Made by a program: the position numbers and the translations under genes. The notes under the pieces are model-generated. The model saw only the letters and a list, made by a program, of their open reading frames with translations. It made no database searches and was not told the DNA's origin. 64,000 nucleotides of DNA from Pseudoalteromonas luteoviolacea (lineage in GTDB: Bacteria; Pseudomonadota; Gammaproteobacteria; Enterobacterales; Alteromonadaceae), in the NCBI RefSeq assembly GCF_001696455.1, contig NZ_MAUJ01000006.1, positions 248,001-312,000 of the forward strand, read 5' to 3'. Shown here one piece after another: positions 8,818 through 18,887 of the stretch (its first letter is position 1; each line of letters starts with the position of its first letter).

Positions 8818-9921
8818 TTAGTTTTTGTCGTTTGCTTTACCTTCAACGATGTCCTCATTTTCTGATTCGCTTTCAGTCACAATCAGATGGCTATGATTAT
8901 CAACACGTTGCTGCCACTTTTGCTTAGCAGCCGCCTGCATGTCACTGGTTTGCTCGCGCTCATCAACAATATCCATGCCCATGAGAGACTCTAGTAAGTC
9001 TTCTAGGGTGACAATACCTTGAATATCGCCATACTCATCAATCACCAATGCAATATGAATGCGTTTTTCAAGTAAGGTTTGAAACAGTGTCGGTGCAGCC
9101 AAAGTCTCAGGTACCGTATACAATGGCTTCATTAACTTACTAATTTTGTAATCTTCGCCCAAGCGATGATATGCCAGCATGATGTCGTTTTTATGCACAA
9201 AGCCAACAATGTCATCGCTGTTTTGGTCAAATACCAATACGCGAGAAAAAGACACAGAGCCGTGTTCCGCCAAATAGTCATGTACTGACATATCTTTATG
9301 TACTTTGAATAGCACGGTACGAGGCGTCATTAAGTTTTCAAGTTTAGCGTGTCTAAATTGCAATAAGCTACGAATTGTTGCCGATTCTTCCTCTTTTAAT
9401 GCCCCCGCTTGCGATCCCATTTCTGCCATCGCTTCAATTTCTTGGCGAATATAAATCGACTCGTCACCCTTTTTGCCGATTAATTTTGTCAGTTGATCAG
9501 ACATCCAAACAAACGGTTTTAGCAATCTAACTAACCAGACTAAGGCAAAACTGACACTCGGTGTTAAACCGCGCCAATACGTCGCCCCCAAGGTCTTAGG
9601 AATAATTTCAGACAACACTAATACCAACAACGTCATCACAGCTGAAGCTAAGCCAACCGCCGCATCGCCAAAGACGACCGCAGCTTGGGCACCAACGCCG
9701 GCCGCACCCGCAGTGTGTGCGACCGTATTTAATGTCAAAATCGCTGCAAGCGGTTTATCAATATTGTCTTTTAATTTTTGTACACGCGATGCCAAAGTGG
9801 GATTTTGCTGTTTCATCATCCCAACGTGGCTGGGGGTAATGCTCAAGAGCACTGCCTCCATCACAGAACATATAAAAGAAATCGCAATAGCTAATAACAT
9901 GTAGCTAATTAACAAAAACAA
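8818..9921 (-). CDS. CNNM/CorC-type protein (DUF21 plus CBS pair)
   Basis: A 367-residue protein: an N-terminal DUF21 membrane domain (about residues 1-160; SVMEAVLLSI and LVLSEIIPKTLGA are typical), then two CBS domains (about 190-310, with IALVIDEYGDIQGIVTLEDLLESL). It lacks the C-terminal CorC/HlyC domain seen in longer members and ends in an acidic tail. Family members act in magnesium or cobalt export or homeostasis. TTG 9921 is the preferred start because GAGGAG lies six bases upstream; the first ATG (9900) has no such site and would remove part of the first helix. Confidence 0.85.
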   Translation of the reverse strand: MFLLISYMLLAIAISFICSVMEAVLLSITPSHVGMMKQQNPTLASRVQKLKDNIDKPLAAILTLNTVAHTAGAAGVGAQAAVVFGDAAVGLASAVMTLLVLVLSEIIPKTLGATYWRGLTPSVSFALVWLVRLLKPFVWMSDQLTKLIGKKGDESIYIRQEIEAMAEMGSQAGALKEEESATIRSLLQFRHAKLENLMTPRTVLFKVHKDMSVHDYLAEHGSVSFSRVLVFDQNSDDIVGFVHKNDIMLAYHRLGEDYKISKLMKPLYTVPETLAAPTLFQTLLEKRIHIALVIDEYGDIQGIVTLEDLLESLMGMDIVDEREQTSDMQAAAKQKWQQRVDNHSHLIVTESESENEDIVEGKANDKN

Positions 9922-10047
9922 GGTCTACTCCTCACGTAATAACCGTTCACTTATATCTTAGCTGTACAGCACTTAATCGCACAGCACCTATTAATTTTGA
10001 TTAATATGTTATATTAACGCATATTTTACCTACAATAGGCGCACACT

Positions 10048-12501
10048 ATGAAATTAAAATCAGCGGTAACTTTACTATTTTCCGCAATAGCTACGCAACT
10101 CAGCGCAGCGCCGATCGATCCTGCAAATATCCAGTTTATAGGCCCAATTGGTCAAAATATCCAAACTAAGCCTCACCATACGGGCCATCAATCGGCCATT
10201 GTGGGTAATCTAGTTGATAAACTCAGTACTGATGCAAAGTCATTAGATGTCTTTGGACAGCGTATTAATTGGCAGCCGTTAAACGATGTAAATGCGCTAA
10301 CGATGGGTGGTTTACAGGCGCTGAAACTCAACTTTTCTACCGCGCGTTTTGTTCAGGGCACACTCAAATTAACGGGTATTGAAAAGGGCCATGTATTCTT
10401 AAATGGCCAGCTTATCGATGGAAATTCAGAATACAAACTGAGCGCGGTCACAGGAGATCATCAACTTCTTATTATTGCCGAGCAAGTGAGTGATTGGAAA
10501 AAAGTCGCAGTGGAGTTTGACGGTACAGAAGCACACGACATACTGGTTTTCAGTAAAAAAGAAACAAAAGCACTGTCTGCAAAGCAACTCTTTGATGCAC
10601 CTACAATTAGTGCGATTTCGGTTTCTCCTGACGCCAATTATTATGTTGCCACACAACAGCATTACCAAGACAATCAAGGCAACAAAGCGCTCAGGGATAC
10701 CACAATCCACAATGAAGATGGTGATGTAATTTATCGCCTCTCCGGTGTGAATGCAGGTGCGGTTAGCTGGCGTGCAGATTCAAAAGAGCTGGTATTTGTT
10801 CAAAATAAACAGCTCAAAGCCCTCAACATTAAAAGCTTAAAAGAAACGGTCATCGCAGAAGGTCTTGCAGGTGCAAGCGGCTTTAAGTATTTCAACGACG
10901 ATAGCCTGATCTTTACTTGGACTAAGCGCGCCCCAGAAGGTGACAAAATTGTCAAACACCTCAAAGGCCTAGAAGATCGTTGGTCCTATGCACGCAATAA
11001 GAGTCAAGTGTACTTAATTGACATCAGTACTGGGCTTGTTCAAGCGATTACAGAGCACGAACTAAGCCACAGCTTAGAAGACTTCGATAGCAAGAGTGGC
11101 CGTATTCTTACTACCCGTCACCCTCAAAACTACCGTGCTCCACATCACGGTGTGACTGAACTTGTCGAGTTTGATATTAAGAACAACAGCCATAAAGTCA
11201 TCGGCCAATATGGTACTTTTGGTGACGCAAGATATGGCAATGATGGGATTTATATCTCAGCCGGTGCTGGGTTTAACAATGGTGCAGGTAGCGTTGTTGC
11301 AAAAGATGTGTTGGTCAACAATTACGATACGCAGCTTTACTGGATGAACGATGACGGCGCTGCAGTTAAGCCCCTGAGTAAAAAGTTTGACCCATCAATC
11401 GACTCTTTCAGCGTACTGAATAATGGCGACTTAATTCTTAAAGTGACAGACGAAGATCGCAAGAAACTTTACTTTTATGATGAAAGTAAAAGTAAGTTTA
11501 AATCGCTCAATACCAAACTTGATGTAGTCGATAAATTCAGTGTCGCGGACAAACGCAGCCCAGTCGTTTTGGCTACTGGTACAACGGCTTCTACACCACA
11601 AAAGCTTATCCAATTAAGTGTCAAGAATAATCGCGCTAATACACTTTGGGATTCGCAGCCAATTGCATACCAAAATGCCGAAATAGCGAAGTTAGAAGAA
11701 TTCAACTTCACGAATTCTGTGGGCACTGAGATTAAGGGCCGCGTTTACATTCCACACGGCCTAGATAAATCTAAACAACACCCTGCGCTAATATACTACT
11801 ATGGTGGTACTTCACCTGTTTCACGTGGTTTTACAGGACGTTACCCATTTAATTTTTGGGCAACGAATGGCTATGTGGTTTATGTATTACAGCCATCTGG
11901 CGCAACTGGATTTGGTCAGGAGTTTTCTGCCAAACATGTGAACGACTGGGGTAACCGTGCCGCCGACGACATCATTGAAGGCACCAAAGCATTTTTAGAT
12001 TCTTATCAGTTTGTTGATAAAAATCGTTTAGGTAATTTAGGAGCGTCTTACGGTGGTTTCATGACGATGACGCTCGCCACTAAAACTGACATGTTCAGTG
12101 CGTCAATCTCTCATGCGGGGATCTCAAACCTAACTTCATACTGGGGTCACGGCTGGTGGGGATACCTATACTCATCTGAAGCATCTAAGAATAGCTACCC
12201 TTGGAACAACATGAAGCTTTACAGCGAACAAAGTCCAGTGTTTAACGCAGACAAAGTAAAAACACCGCTGCTACTGATCCATGGGGATGCTGACACCAAT
12301 GTGCCAGTTGGAGAAAGTCATATTATGTACACCGCATTGAAGCTATTAAACCAAGACGTTGAAATGATCGAGTACAAAGGCGCAGATCACCAGATTTTTG
12401 CCCGTGACCGACGCTTCCAGTGGTGGAACACTATGCTGGCTTACTTTGACAAACACCTCAAAGAAGAGCCACAGTGGTGGCAACATATGTACGGTAAATA
12501 A
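10048..12501 (+). CDS. Secreted S9 family peptidase (prolyl oligopeptidase type)
   Basis: An 817-residue protein with an N-terminal signal peptide (MKLKSAVTLLFSAIATQLSAA), so probably periplasmic or exported. Residues about 40-180 form a beta-rich domain of unknown type, about 190-530 a beta-propeller, and about 560-810 an alpha/beta hydrolase. The catalytic triad is visible: Ser667 in GASYGGF, Asp749 in HGDADTNVP and His781 in GADHQIF. It should cleave short peptides, in the general manner of the DPP-IV/acylaminoacyl peptidase group. It stands alone and is followed by a strong terminator. Confidence 0.9.
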   Translation: MKLKSAVTLLFSAIATQLSAAPIDPANIQFIGPIGQNIQTKPHHTGHQSAIVGNLVDKLSTDAKSLDVFGQRINWQPLNDVNALTMGGLQALKLNFSTARFVQGTLKLTGIEKGHVFLNGQLIDGNSEYKLSAVTGDHQLLIIAEQVSDWKKVAVEFDGTEAHDILVFSKKETKALSAKQLFDAPTISAISVSPDANYYVATQQHYQDNQGNKALRDTTIHNEDGDVIYRLSGVNAGAVSWRADSKELVFVQNKQLKALNIKSLKETVIAEGLAGASGFKYFNDDSLIFTWTKRAPEGDKIVKHLKGLEDRWSYARNKSQVYLIDISTGLVQAITEHELSHSLEDFDSKSGRILTTRHPQNYRAPHHGVTELVEFDIKNNSHKVIGQYGTFGDARYGNDGIYISAGAGFNNGAGSVVAKDVLVNNYDTQLYWMNDDGAAVKPLSKKFDPSIDSFSVLNNGDLILKVTDEDRKKLYFYDESKSKFKSLNTKLDVVDKFSVADKRSPVVLATGTTASTPQKLIQLSVKNNRANTLWDSQPIAYQNAEIAKLEEFNFTNSVGTEIKGRVYIPHGLDKSKQHPALIYYYGGTSPVSRGFTGRYPFNFWATNGYVVYVLQPSGATGFGQEFSAKHVNDWGNRAADDIIEGTKAFLDSYQFVDKNRLGNLGASYGGFMTMTLATKTDMFSASISHAGISNLTSYWGHGWWGYLYSSEASKNSYPWNNMKLYSEQSPVFNADKVKTPLLLIHGDADTNVPVGESHIMYTALKLLNQDVEMIEYKGADHQIFARDRRFQWWNTMLAYFDKHLKEEPQWWQHMYGK

Positions 12502-12510
12502 AAGTTTGTA

Positions 12511-12537
12511 GCAGCACTTTAGTGCTGCTATTTTTTT
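12511..12537 (+). terminator. Rho-independent terminator of the S9 peptidase gene
   Basis: Stem AGCAGCAC / GTGCTGCT with a four-base loop, then a run of T (ATTTTTTT). Confidence 0.85.
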
Positions 12538-12660
12538 ATGTGCAAATAATAAATAGCTAAAACTATTTCATTATTTTTAATAAGTGGTCATTAAGCACAC
12601 AATTTACTGGCAATTTTCATTAGAGTTTTTATATAAAAATAGATAACTTATGGTTCTCAG

Positions 12661-12674
12661 CCGAGAATTCTCGG
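12661..12674. promoter_or_regulatory. Perfect 14-bp palindrome upstream of a response regulator
   Basis: CCGAGAATTCTCGG, 40 bases upstream of the ATG at 12715. Its position between the likely promoter and the start suits an operator, possibly for autoregulation by the OmpR-type protein encoded next. This is inference from symmetry and place only. Confidence 0.4.
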
Positions 12675-12714
12675 TGCTAAGATATAGATTAATTATTGAG
12701 AAAGTTTCGAAACC

Positions 12715-13419
12715 ATGAGCATAAACGTATTATTAGTCGAGGACGACGAGTTGTTGGCTAAACGAGTCGAAAGCCATTTCGCACAAACGGAGTTTCAAAT
12801 CACTGTAGATAATACCGGTGCTCGTACTCTTGAACAGGTACAGGAGCAAGCACAGACCGGTAATCCATTTATGATGGCCATCATAGATATTGTATTGCCA
12901 GCTACAGATGGTTTGCAGCTTGCGAAAGAGCTCAATACTTTAACAGACTTAGGCGTAATAATGCTTTCAAGTCGCGATTCTCAAGCGGATAGAATCGCAG
13001 GCCTAGCACAAGGTGCAGATGATTACGTCTGTAAACCTGTTGACCTGTTAGAGCTTGAGCTTCGTATGCGCGCTCTGTATAAACGACTCGCGGGTTCTAA
13101 AGGTGAAGATGAATCAGAAGAGTTTATTGAATACGCTGACTTTAAACTACACCCCGATAATAGAACATTGATCAACCCCAACGGTGATGAAGCCCGTTTA
13201 ACAGAAGCCGAGCACAAGGTGCTTATCTGTTTAATTGCCAATGCAGGCAAAGCCACTTCTCGCGCCAAAATATCTGAGGATATTGGTCAACCAGACTGGA
13301 GTCCGAGTGATCGAACCGTTGACGTGCTCATAGGCCGACTGCGTAAAAAGCTGGGTGATGAAAAAGACCAAAAACGCATCGTTACTGTGCGTGGCAAAGG
13401 CTACATGCTGTCAACCTAA
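12715..13419 (+). CDS. OmpR/PhoB family response regulator (orphan)
   Basis: A 234-residue protein. The receiver domain (about 1-120) has VEDDEL, the phospho-acceptor Asp in IIDIVLPATDG, and KPVD. The winged-helix DNA-binding domain (about 135-232) has LTEAEHKVL and DRTVDVLIGRLRKKLGD, ending in VRGKGYML, which is typical. It should bind DNA as a phosphorylated dimer. No histidine kinase gene is next to it. The stop overlaps the convergent comM stop by four bases. The palindrome at 12661 is a candidate binding site. Confidence 0.9.
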   Translation: MSINVLLVEDDELLAKRVESHFAQTEFQITVDNTGARTLEQVQEQAQTGNPFMMAIIDIVLPATDGLQLAKELNTLTDLGVIMLSSRDSQADRIAGLAQGADDYVCKPVDLLELELRMRALYKRLAGSKGEDESEEFIEYADFKLHPDNRTLINPNGDEARLTEAEHKVLICLIANAGKATSRAKISEDIGQPDWSPSDRTVDVLIGRLRKKLGDEKDQKRIVTVRGKGYMLST

Positions 13420-14939
13420 CGGATCAGCTGAGCGAGCAGGCGTTCAAATGCCCGGTAGCTCAGCGCCTCTTTCAAATGCGCCAAAGTTATCTCTTCATGA
13501 CCTGCTAAATCAGCAATTGTTCTCGATACTTTAATGACGCGATGATATGAGCGTGGCGACAGATGCAGTTTTTCAGTCGCTTTCGCTAAAAATGCCAAAA
13601 CTGTGCTCGACAATTGACAGTATTGATCGATTTCCTTACTAGAAAGCAACGCATTAACTTTACCTTGACGCTGCAACGCCAAAGCACGCGCTTGCTCAAC
13701 ACGCAAACGTATCGCTTCACTGCCCTCCTCGACACACGTAGATTGCAGTTCGACCGTGCTAAGTCTAGGTAACTCAATTTGCAAATCGATACGATCAATA
13801 AAAGGGCCGGAGACTTTACTCAAATACTTAAGTACTTGCTCTGGTGTTGCCCGCTTATCGGTATGGCAACCTGTAGGGCTTGGGTTTAATGCCGCTATCA
13901 ACTGAAAGCGTGCAGGAAAATCAACCTGTTGTGCCGCTCTGGAAATACTAACCATGCCTGTCTCCATCGGTTCGCGTAACGAGTCCAATACCTTGCGCTC
14001 ATACTCAGGTAACTCATCCAAAAACAACACCCCATTATGAGCGAGCGATATCTCGCCAGGTTTAGGCGTCGAAGAGCCCCCGACAAGTGCAACCGCTGAA
14101 CAGGTATGATGCGGTGCTCGAAAAGGCCTTTGTCGCCAATTGTTTGGGTCAATCTCTTTGCCTATGATTGAGTAAACGGACGCAGTTTCAAGCGCTTGCT
14201 GTAACTCCATTGCTGGCATGATGGTTGGCATACGCTGCGCAAGCATCGACTTTCCTGTACCTGGAGGGCCTAAAAAGAGTACGTTATGTCCACCTGTGGC
14301 TGCAATTTCTAAGACCCGTTTTGCTGCTCCTTGGCCTTTGACCTCATTCATATCCATTCCGGTATCCACACCCAGTGCTGGATCACTCGGACTTTGCTCA
14401 TCCCAAGCAAGTGTTTGCTGTCCAACCAGATCAGCCCACACCTCTCTTAAACTCACCACACTCTTACGATAGCTTTGAGATACCAACCTCGCCATCATTT
14501 CATTTGGTTTTGGGATATAGCAGCAGTGCTTTACATCTGTAGCCGAAATAAGTGCGGGCACTAATGCCGTAACTTCTCTGACTTCACCGTTTAATGCCAG
14601 CTCGCCATAAAACTCAAAAGCATGCATATCGGGATTTTGAATTTGGCCAGACGCCGCTAAAATGCCAACAGCAATGGCTAAATCATATCGTCCGCCTTGC
14701 TTAGGTAAATCCGCTGGCGCTAAATTAACTGTGATACGCTGCTCAGGAAAAATAAAATGGCTGTTGGCAAGTGCACAGCGAACCCGTTCTTTCGATTCTT
14801 TAACAGACGTTTCTGGTAAGCCAACAATATTAAAAGCTGGTAATCCATTGCTGAGGTGTACTTCAACTGTCACCAATGGTGCCTCAATGCCGACCTGAGC
14901 ACGTGTATAAGTTTTTGCTAGTGACATTCCCTGTCTCAT
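13416..14939 (-). CDS. comM: YifB/ComM family Mg-chelatase-like AAA+ ATPase
   Basis: A 507-residue protein of the expected family length. The N-terminal domain (SLAKTYTRAQVGIEAPLVTVEVHLS region) is Lon-protease-like; the central AAA+ domain has Walker A GPPGTGKS and Walker B VLFLDELPE; the C-terminal Mg-chelatase lid is present (YHRVIKVSRTIADLAG). ComM is a hexameric helicase that promotes branch migration during natural transformation. ATG 14939 is the longest start; ATG 14927 (MSLAKTY...) aligns better with E. coli YifB, so the first four residues are uncertain. Confidence 0.92.
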   Translation of the reverse strand: MRQGMSLAKTYTRAQVGIEAPLVTVEVHLSNGLPAFNIVGLPETSVKESKERVRCALANSHFIFPEQRITVNLAPADLPKQGGRYDLAIAVGILAASGQIQNPDMHAFEFYGELALNGEVREVTALVPALISATDVKHCCYIPKPNEMMARLVSQSYRKSVVSLREVWADLVGQQTLAWDEQSPSDPALGVDTGMDMNEVKGQGAAKRVLEIAATGGHNVLFLGPPGTGKSMLAQRMPTIMPAMELQQALETASVYSIIGKEIDPNNWRQRPFRAPHHTCSAVALVGGSSTPKPGEISLAHNGVLFLDELPEYERKVLDSLREPMETGMVSISRAAQQVDFPARFQLIAALNPSPTGCHTDKRATPEQVLKYLSKVSGPFIDRIDLQIELPRLSTVELQSTCVEEGSEAIRLRVEQARALALQRQGKVNALLSSKEIDQYCQLSSTVLAFLAKATEKLHLSPRSYHRVIKVSRTIADLAGHEEITLAHLKEALSYRAFERLLAQLIR

Positions 14940-15000
14940 TTAATTGCTATTTACCCGGTATGGAGCAGACAAACGATTAAGGCTCAGCGATAAGGCACAC

Positions 15001-15615
15001 TCAGTCCTTGTATTTGAAAACATGCAACACAAGGCGCCAACGGATCGCAGCCAAGCGTAACAACAGAATTGAAACCATCGCCGCCAACATCGTCAATTCA
15101 AGGGAGAATCCATAGTGAGTGAGCCGTGTATACACAATGCCACCGACAATACAGGTTATCGCATATAATTCACCTTTGAGCAGCATTGGGATTTCATCAG
15201 CCAACACATCCCTGATTACCCCACCAAAACACCCGGTTAAGACGCCCATGATGATCACAGTGGTATCAGGCATACCAATATTCATCGCTTTTTGCATTCC
15301 CATTACCGCAAAAAAAGCCAACCCAAACGCGTCTGCACTTGAAAGCAACTGCATGGGTACCGATTTTTGCCGGTTTAACCACCAAATACTGACAGCTATC
15401 GCAGCAAAAATTGCAAAAAAATAGCTGCTGTCATGTAACCAAAACACGGGAATATCTAAAATAACATCACGTATGGTCCCACCACCTATACCAGTCACCG
15501 TAGCCAGTACTACAACCCCAAATCCGTCCATATGCTTGCGGTGGGCAAGCAAGGTACCTGAGATTGCAAATACCATTACGCCGAGTAGATCAAACCAGTG
15601 GTATAGCTCAGTCAT
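15001..15615 (-). CDS. TRIC-type cation channel family protein (YadS/UPF0126)
   Basis: A 204-residue inner membrane protein with about seven helices arranged as two repeats. The paired motifs GIGGGTIRDVIL and GCFGGVIRDVLADE, one in each half, are the glycine-rich kinked helices of prokaryotic TRIC channels. It should conduct monovalent cations; the physiological role in bacteria is not settled. Same strand as comM but about 60 bases upstream, so co-transcription is possible. Confidence 0.88.
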   Translation of the reverse strand: MTELYHWFDLLGVMVFAISGTLLAHRKHMDGFGVVVLATVTGIGGGTIRDVILDIPVFWLHDSSYFFAIFAAIAVSIWWLNRQKSVPMQLLSSADAFGLAFFAVMGMQKAMNIGMPDTTVIIMGVLTGCFGGVIRDVLADEIPMLLKGELYAITCIVGGIVYTRLTHYGFSLELTMLAAMVSILLLRLAAIRWRLVLHVFKYKD

Positions 15616-16219
15616 AGAATAAGCCCAAAACTAATAAAAATTAGATGTTAGCTGACTTCTATATCTCCCACCAAACTTAATTCTTTGTTTTGCTTGTCAC
15701 TATGCCAGTTTGACTATTTTGCAAGCAAGACTTCGCAAATGCCGCACCATATAGCAGCCTAAACTAGGTGGCTTCCATGCGTATCGCCCTTATTTCAGCA
15801 ATCCATTGCCTCAACCGAACTCTAAATGGGTTACCCATATACGGACAGTTTGGCCACCCTCCCGTACCCATATAACTCGCCCTAAAACTGGTCAACTAAA
15901 ATAAAAAATAGGGAAGAGCGATACAGTTAGCTACATCTAAAAATATGAGCCGCGCGCAACAGAGCCCATCTGCTGAGCACACTCATCCGCAAGAACATGT
16001 ATTTGCTAACTGATATAAACGGTAGCAGGCAGATCGGGAAGTATTCTTGCCATTTCAATTTCAAACTGGCAACAAAAAATAATTAAATTAATAAGTTAGC
16101 TTTATTTTCATATCACTAGTAAGTGCGATGAATTAATTAATTTTGCACTTTTTTTAAAATTTTTAGCGGCGTGCTCATTGCTCGGCTCAGACAAGCACGC
16201 GATGATAAATAATGATCCT
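15616..16219. other. Long intergenic region (604 bases)
   Basis: No gene of normal size. It lies between the start of the TRIC-type gene and the end of the M14 peptidase gene, both on the minus strand. A short minus-strand frame at 15764-15871 (35 codons, start ATG, TAG stop) reads a Trp/Arg-rich peptide with GNPFRVRLRQW; it lacks a clear ribosome binding site and may be a remnant or chance. The part 16070-16165 is very AT-rich. A 7-bp inverted repeat (GCGTGCT/AGCACGC) near 16169-16200 lies just downstream of the M14 stop but has no U run on that strand. Confidence 0.5.
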
Positions 16220-18811
16220 TTAGTTTTGTTCTTTACCTTTATAAAAGAGCACGACGGGATCTGAGTAATTAGGGACATCATCATAGCTAAAAACAGCGTA
16301 GTACTTGTCTAGATCAGGATTGCCAAAGTTATCCAGCGTGTATTCGTCTTTGCCCCCATACAATTTAACACCATCGAATGGTGAACGCGGCGGATGAAAG
16401 CGGTTACGAACAACAAAGCAACCCACAAAATCTTCGTCGCTAGGGTTTTGCCAGGTTAATTTGACCACTCCAGATTCAGTCTGTGCTGCCAAGGCTTGAG
16501 GGGCGTGCAAAGCATGTTTACGACGATTGATATAGCCAATTTTCAACTCTGCAGGATGTTGATCTTGGCAGGCAGTCCAATTGACCAAAGCGCTTGTTGC
16601 TTGTGACTCTGAGGTCGCACGAATAATAAAGTAAAACGGCGTGTGGGCTTGGTGCAAGCGCTCTAATGCTTGTAGACTGTAGCTATCAAAAATAAAATGA
16701 TGTTCTCCACGCTCTTTAAGCTGTTCATTACTGACTTCATAGCCTATGTACTCAATTTTTTGTCTCTGTTTTACCGCCTGAAAATCAACATCCTGCAGTT
16801 CCACCAACTCAATGGTAAAACGTACATCTTTGGCACTGGCAATACTGTTGCAACTGCGTAACGTAAGGCAGGCATGCGTAAATATCGTTTTTTCAACGGG
16901 TAAATCTGCATTCAATTCAAACGCCATTTGGCCATACACTATCTCACCCGCATCATCGAAGCCAGATGCAAGCCTATCCGGTACGACTCGCTCTTTAAAG
17001 ATGGTGTTGCATCTTGTCGGACTGAGCGTCAATAACTTTTCGGCTACTTGATAAACCAACTCTAAATTAGGTCGATAATGTAAACCACTGCCAAATGGAC
17101 CGTAACCGATATCAAACTGCATGACTTGAGAATCATTACCGAGCGGTAATGTTTTCGGACCCTGCAATCGCAGTAGTAATGAATTCTTTGTGATTAATTC
17201 GGTCAGTAGTTCACGCTCTACACCGTTAAACGACCACTTCATCCAGATCCCTTGCGTCATTTTGTCTGACGCAAACGTCTGCCCTAGTGTGTGCAAGGGC
17301 TTAGCTTCACTGACTTCCTTAAAATCATAGATATCTGAGATGCGCTCTGCATCTAGAATTGCCACAGACCATTCTCCATACTTCTCTATTTTGGCCGCAA
17401 CGCGATTCATTGGATACAAAAAGAATTCCGCCCGCTCGATATGAGAGCCGACAGGCAAACTACTCAGATCAAACTGCACAACCCCTAAACTGATACCGCG
17501 CTTTTTATCCACACCAATAAACATTGAGTTATAGCCAAAGTGCTCCTTATTCTTACTCAAATAGTTTTCAGACAAGTAGCCCACCAGCTCTTTTGAAGGG
17601 AAAAGTGTGCGCGCACTTTGATGTCGCGCTAAATGCGTCTTCAATCTGAGTTCAGGGCTGAATGGCGATTTAATTTTAGTGACTTTGTCCACCGCGCGAA
17701 TATTGTAGAAATAGCTCTGTCCACTGGTTAATTGGGAATCCCTAAAAGACAATGACTTTGTTATTGCAATCAGACTTTCTTCACCACATGGGCTTTTATT
17801 GTTTTCACTGCGATACAACTCAAAGTAAATATCATCCCTATCCGCATATTGCCACTCTAGTTCAACACCATCGTGATCCACCGATTTAATCGTAAATTCA
17901 GATACTCTAAGCGGCGCGAGCGGCGAGTAGTTAATTGCTTCACTGAGCGCATGTAATACGGCGGGTATATTTTCAGCAACGCTCTCAGACATATTCTTCA
18001 TATAATCTGGAATATTGCGCGTCCCCACTTCAACCACAGTCGCAATAATGCCTTTCCGATAGTAATACTCTCGTCCACTGCCATGGATCAGCTGTGCTGG
18101 CGGTTTACCGCGATGGATCCCGTATTGTCTGCCTGTCACCTTTTTAATTTCATAATTCATATTCGCACATAAAATATTTAAGTCTGTGCCCTCAATCTCA
18201 ACTTCATGATTGAACTTATGCGCGGGGAAAAACACATTACCTTGTGAGTGGTAATCTAAGGCTATGCGAATATTTTCATGCGCTTCTACAAAATCTCGAA
18301 TGGCACATGTTTCGGGTTCAGAAAACGCATGTGGGCCACCATATGTATTCGACCCTGTATTTTGATTACGCATAAATTTCGCATCAAAATTGCGATTCAA
18401 ATCGACACCAAAGGTACCATCGCCATTATTGCGGCGGTTTTTGCGCCAAAAAGAAAAGTGGTTACGCGAATATTCAAACCCATCAGGATTTAAACAAGGC
18501 ACCATGTAAAGGGTGTTTCTTGTTAGGGCTGTCTGTAATTTAGGGTTAAATCGATAGTTATCTATTACATATTGAATAAACTTAAGGGCTAACTCGTTGC
18601 CAATCCACTCACGCGCATGGATTGATCCCGTGTATAAGAGTGCCGGTTTGTCATCTGCGTAAGTGACATCCAATGAAACCGTGACCAACATGATCGGTCG
18701 CCCTTCCCAAGTTTCTCCAATACTTTGCAAACGAATTAAATGCGGATGTTCATTCATAGCGCATTGCAGCGCATCAATTGTATCTTGGTATGAAGCGTAT
18801 TGAATTTTCAT
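16220..18811 (-). CDS. M14 zinc carboxypeptidase with C-terminal accessory domains
   Basis: An 863-residue protein. Residues 1 to about 290 are a carboxypeptidase A-type catalytic domain: His65 and Glu68 in SIHAREWIGNE, His188 in LDYHSQGN, substrate-binding segment GVDLNRNFD and catalytic Glu261 in VVEVGTRN. Residues about 300-390 look like a fibronectin III domain; about 400-760 contain two beta-rich stretches resembling DNRLRE-type domains, and a further Fn3-like domain closes the protein. No signal peptide is visible: the peptidase fold starts within the first residues. It is the third gene, 76 bases after the HhH ATP-grasp gene. Substrate unknown; hydrolysis of the product of the two ligases is one possibility. 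Confidence 0.85.
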   Translation of the reverse strand: MKIQYASYQDTIDALQCAMNEHPHLIRLQSIGETWEGRPIMLVTVSLDVTYADDKPALLYTGSIHAREWIGNELALKFIQYVIDNYRFNPKLQTALTRNTLYMVPCLNPDGFEYSRNHFSFWRKNRRNNGDGTFGVDLNRNFDAKFMRNQNTGSNTYGGPHAFSEPETCAIRDFVEAHENIRIALDYHSQGNVFFPAHKFNHEVEIEGTDLNILCANMNYEIKKVTGRQYGIHRGKPPAQLIHGSGREYYYRKGIIATVVEVGTRNIPDYMKNMSESVAENIPAVLHALSEAINYSPLAPLRVSEFTIKSVDHDGVELEWQYADRDDIYFELYRSENNKSPCGEESLIAITKSLSFRDSQLTSGQSYFYNIRAVDKVTKIKSPFSPELRLKTHLARHQSARTLFPSKELVGYLSENYLSKNKEHFGYNSMFIGVDKKRGISLGVVQFDLSSLPVGSHIERAEFFLYPMNRVAAKIEKYGEWSVAILDAERISDIYDFKEVSEAKPLHTLGQTFASDKMTQGIWMKWSFNGVERELLTELITKNSLLLRLQGPKTLPLGNDSQVMQFDIGYGPFGSGLHYRPNLELVYQVAEKLLTLSPTRCNTIFKERVVPDRLASGFDDAGEIVYGQMAFELNADLPVEKTIFTHACLTLRSCNSIASAKDVRFTIELVELQDVDFQAVKQRQKIEYIGYEVSNEQLKERGEHHFIFDSYSLQALERLHQAHTPFYFIIRATSESQATSALVNWTACQDQHPAELKIGYINRRKHALHAPQALAAQTESGVVKLTWQNPSDEDFVGCFVVRNRFHPPRSPFDGVKLYGGKDEYTLDNFGNPDLDKYYAVFSYDDVPNYSDPVVLFYKGKEQN

Positions 18812-18887
18812 GCAGGTTAACTCTCAGTTTTGTCTTGGCGACAACCAACAAGTTGCCGCCCAATTGAATTGACAGGTATTCAGGATG

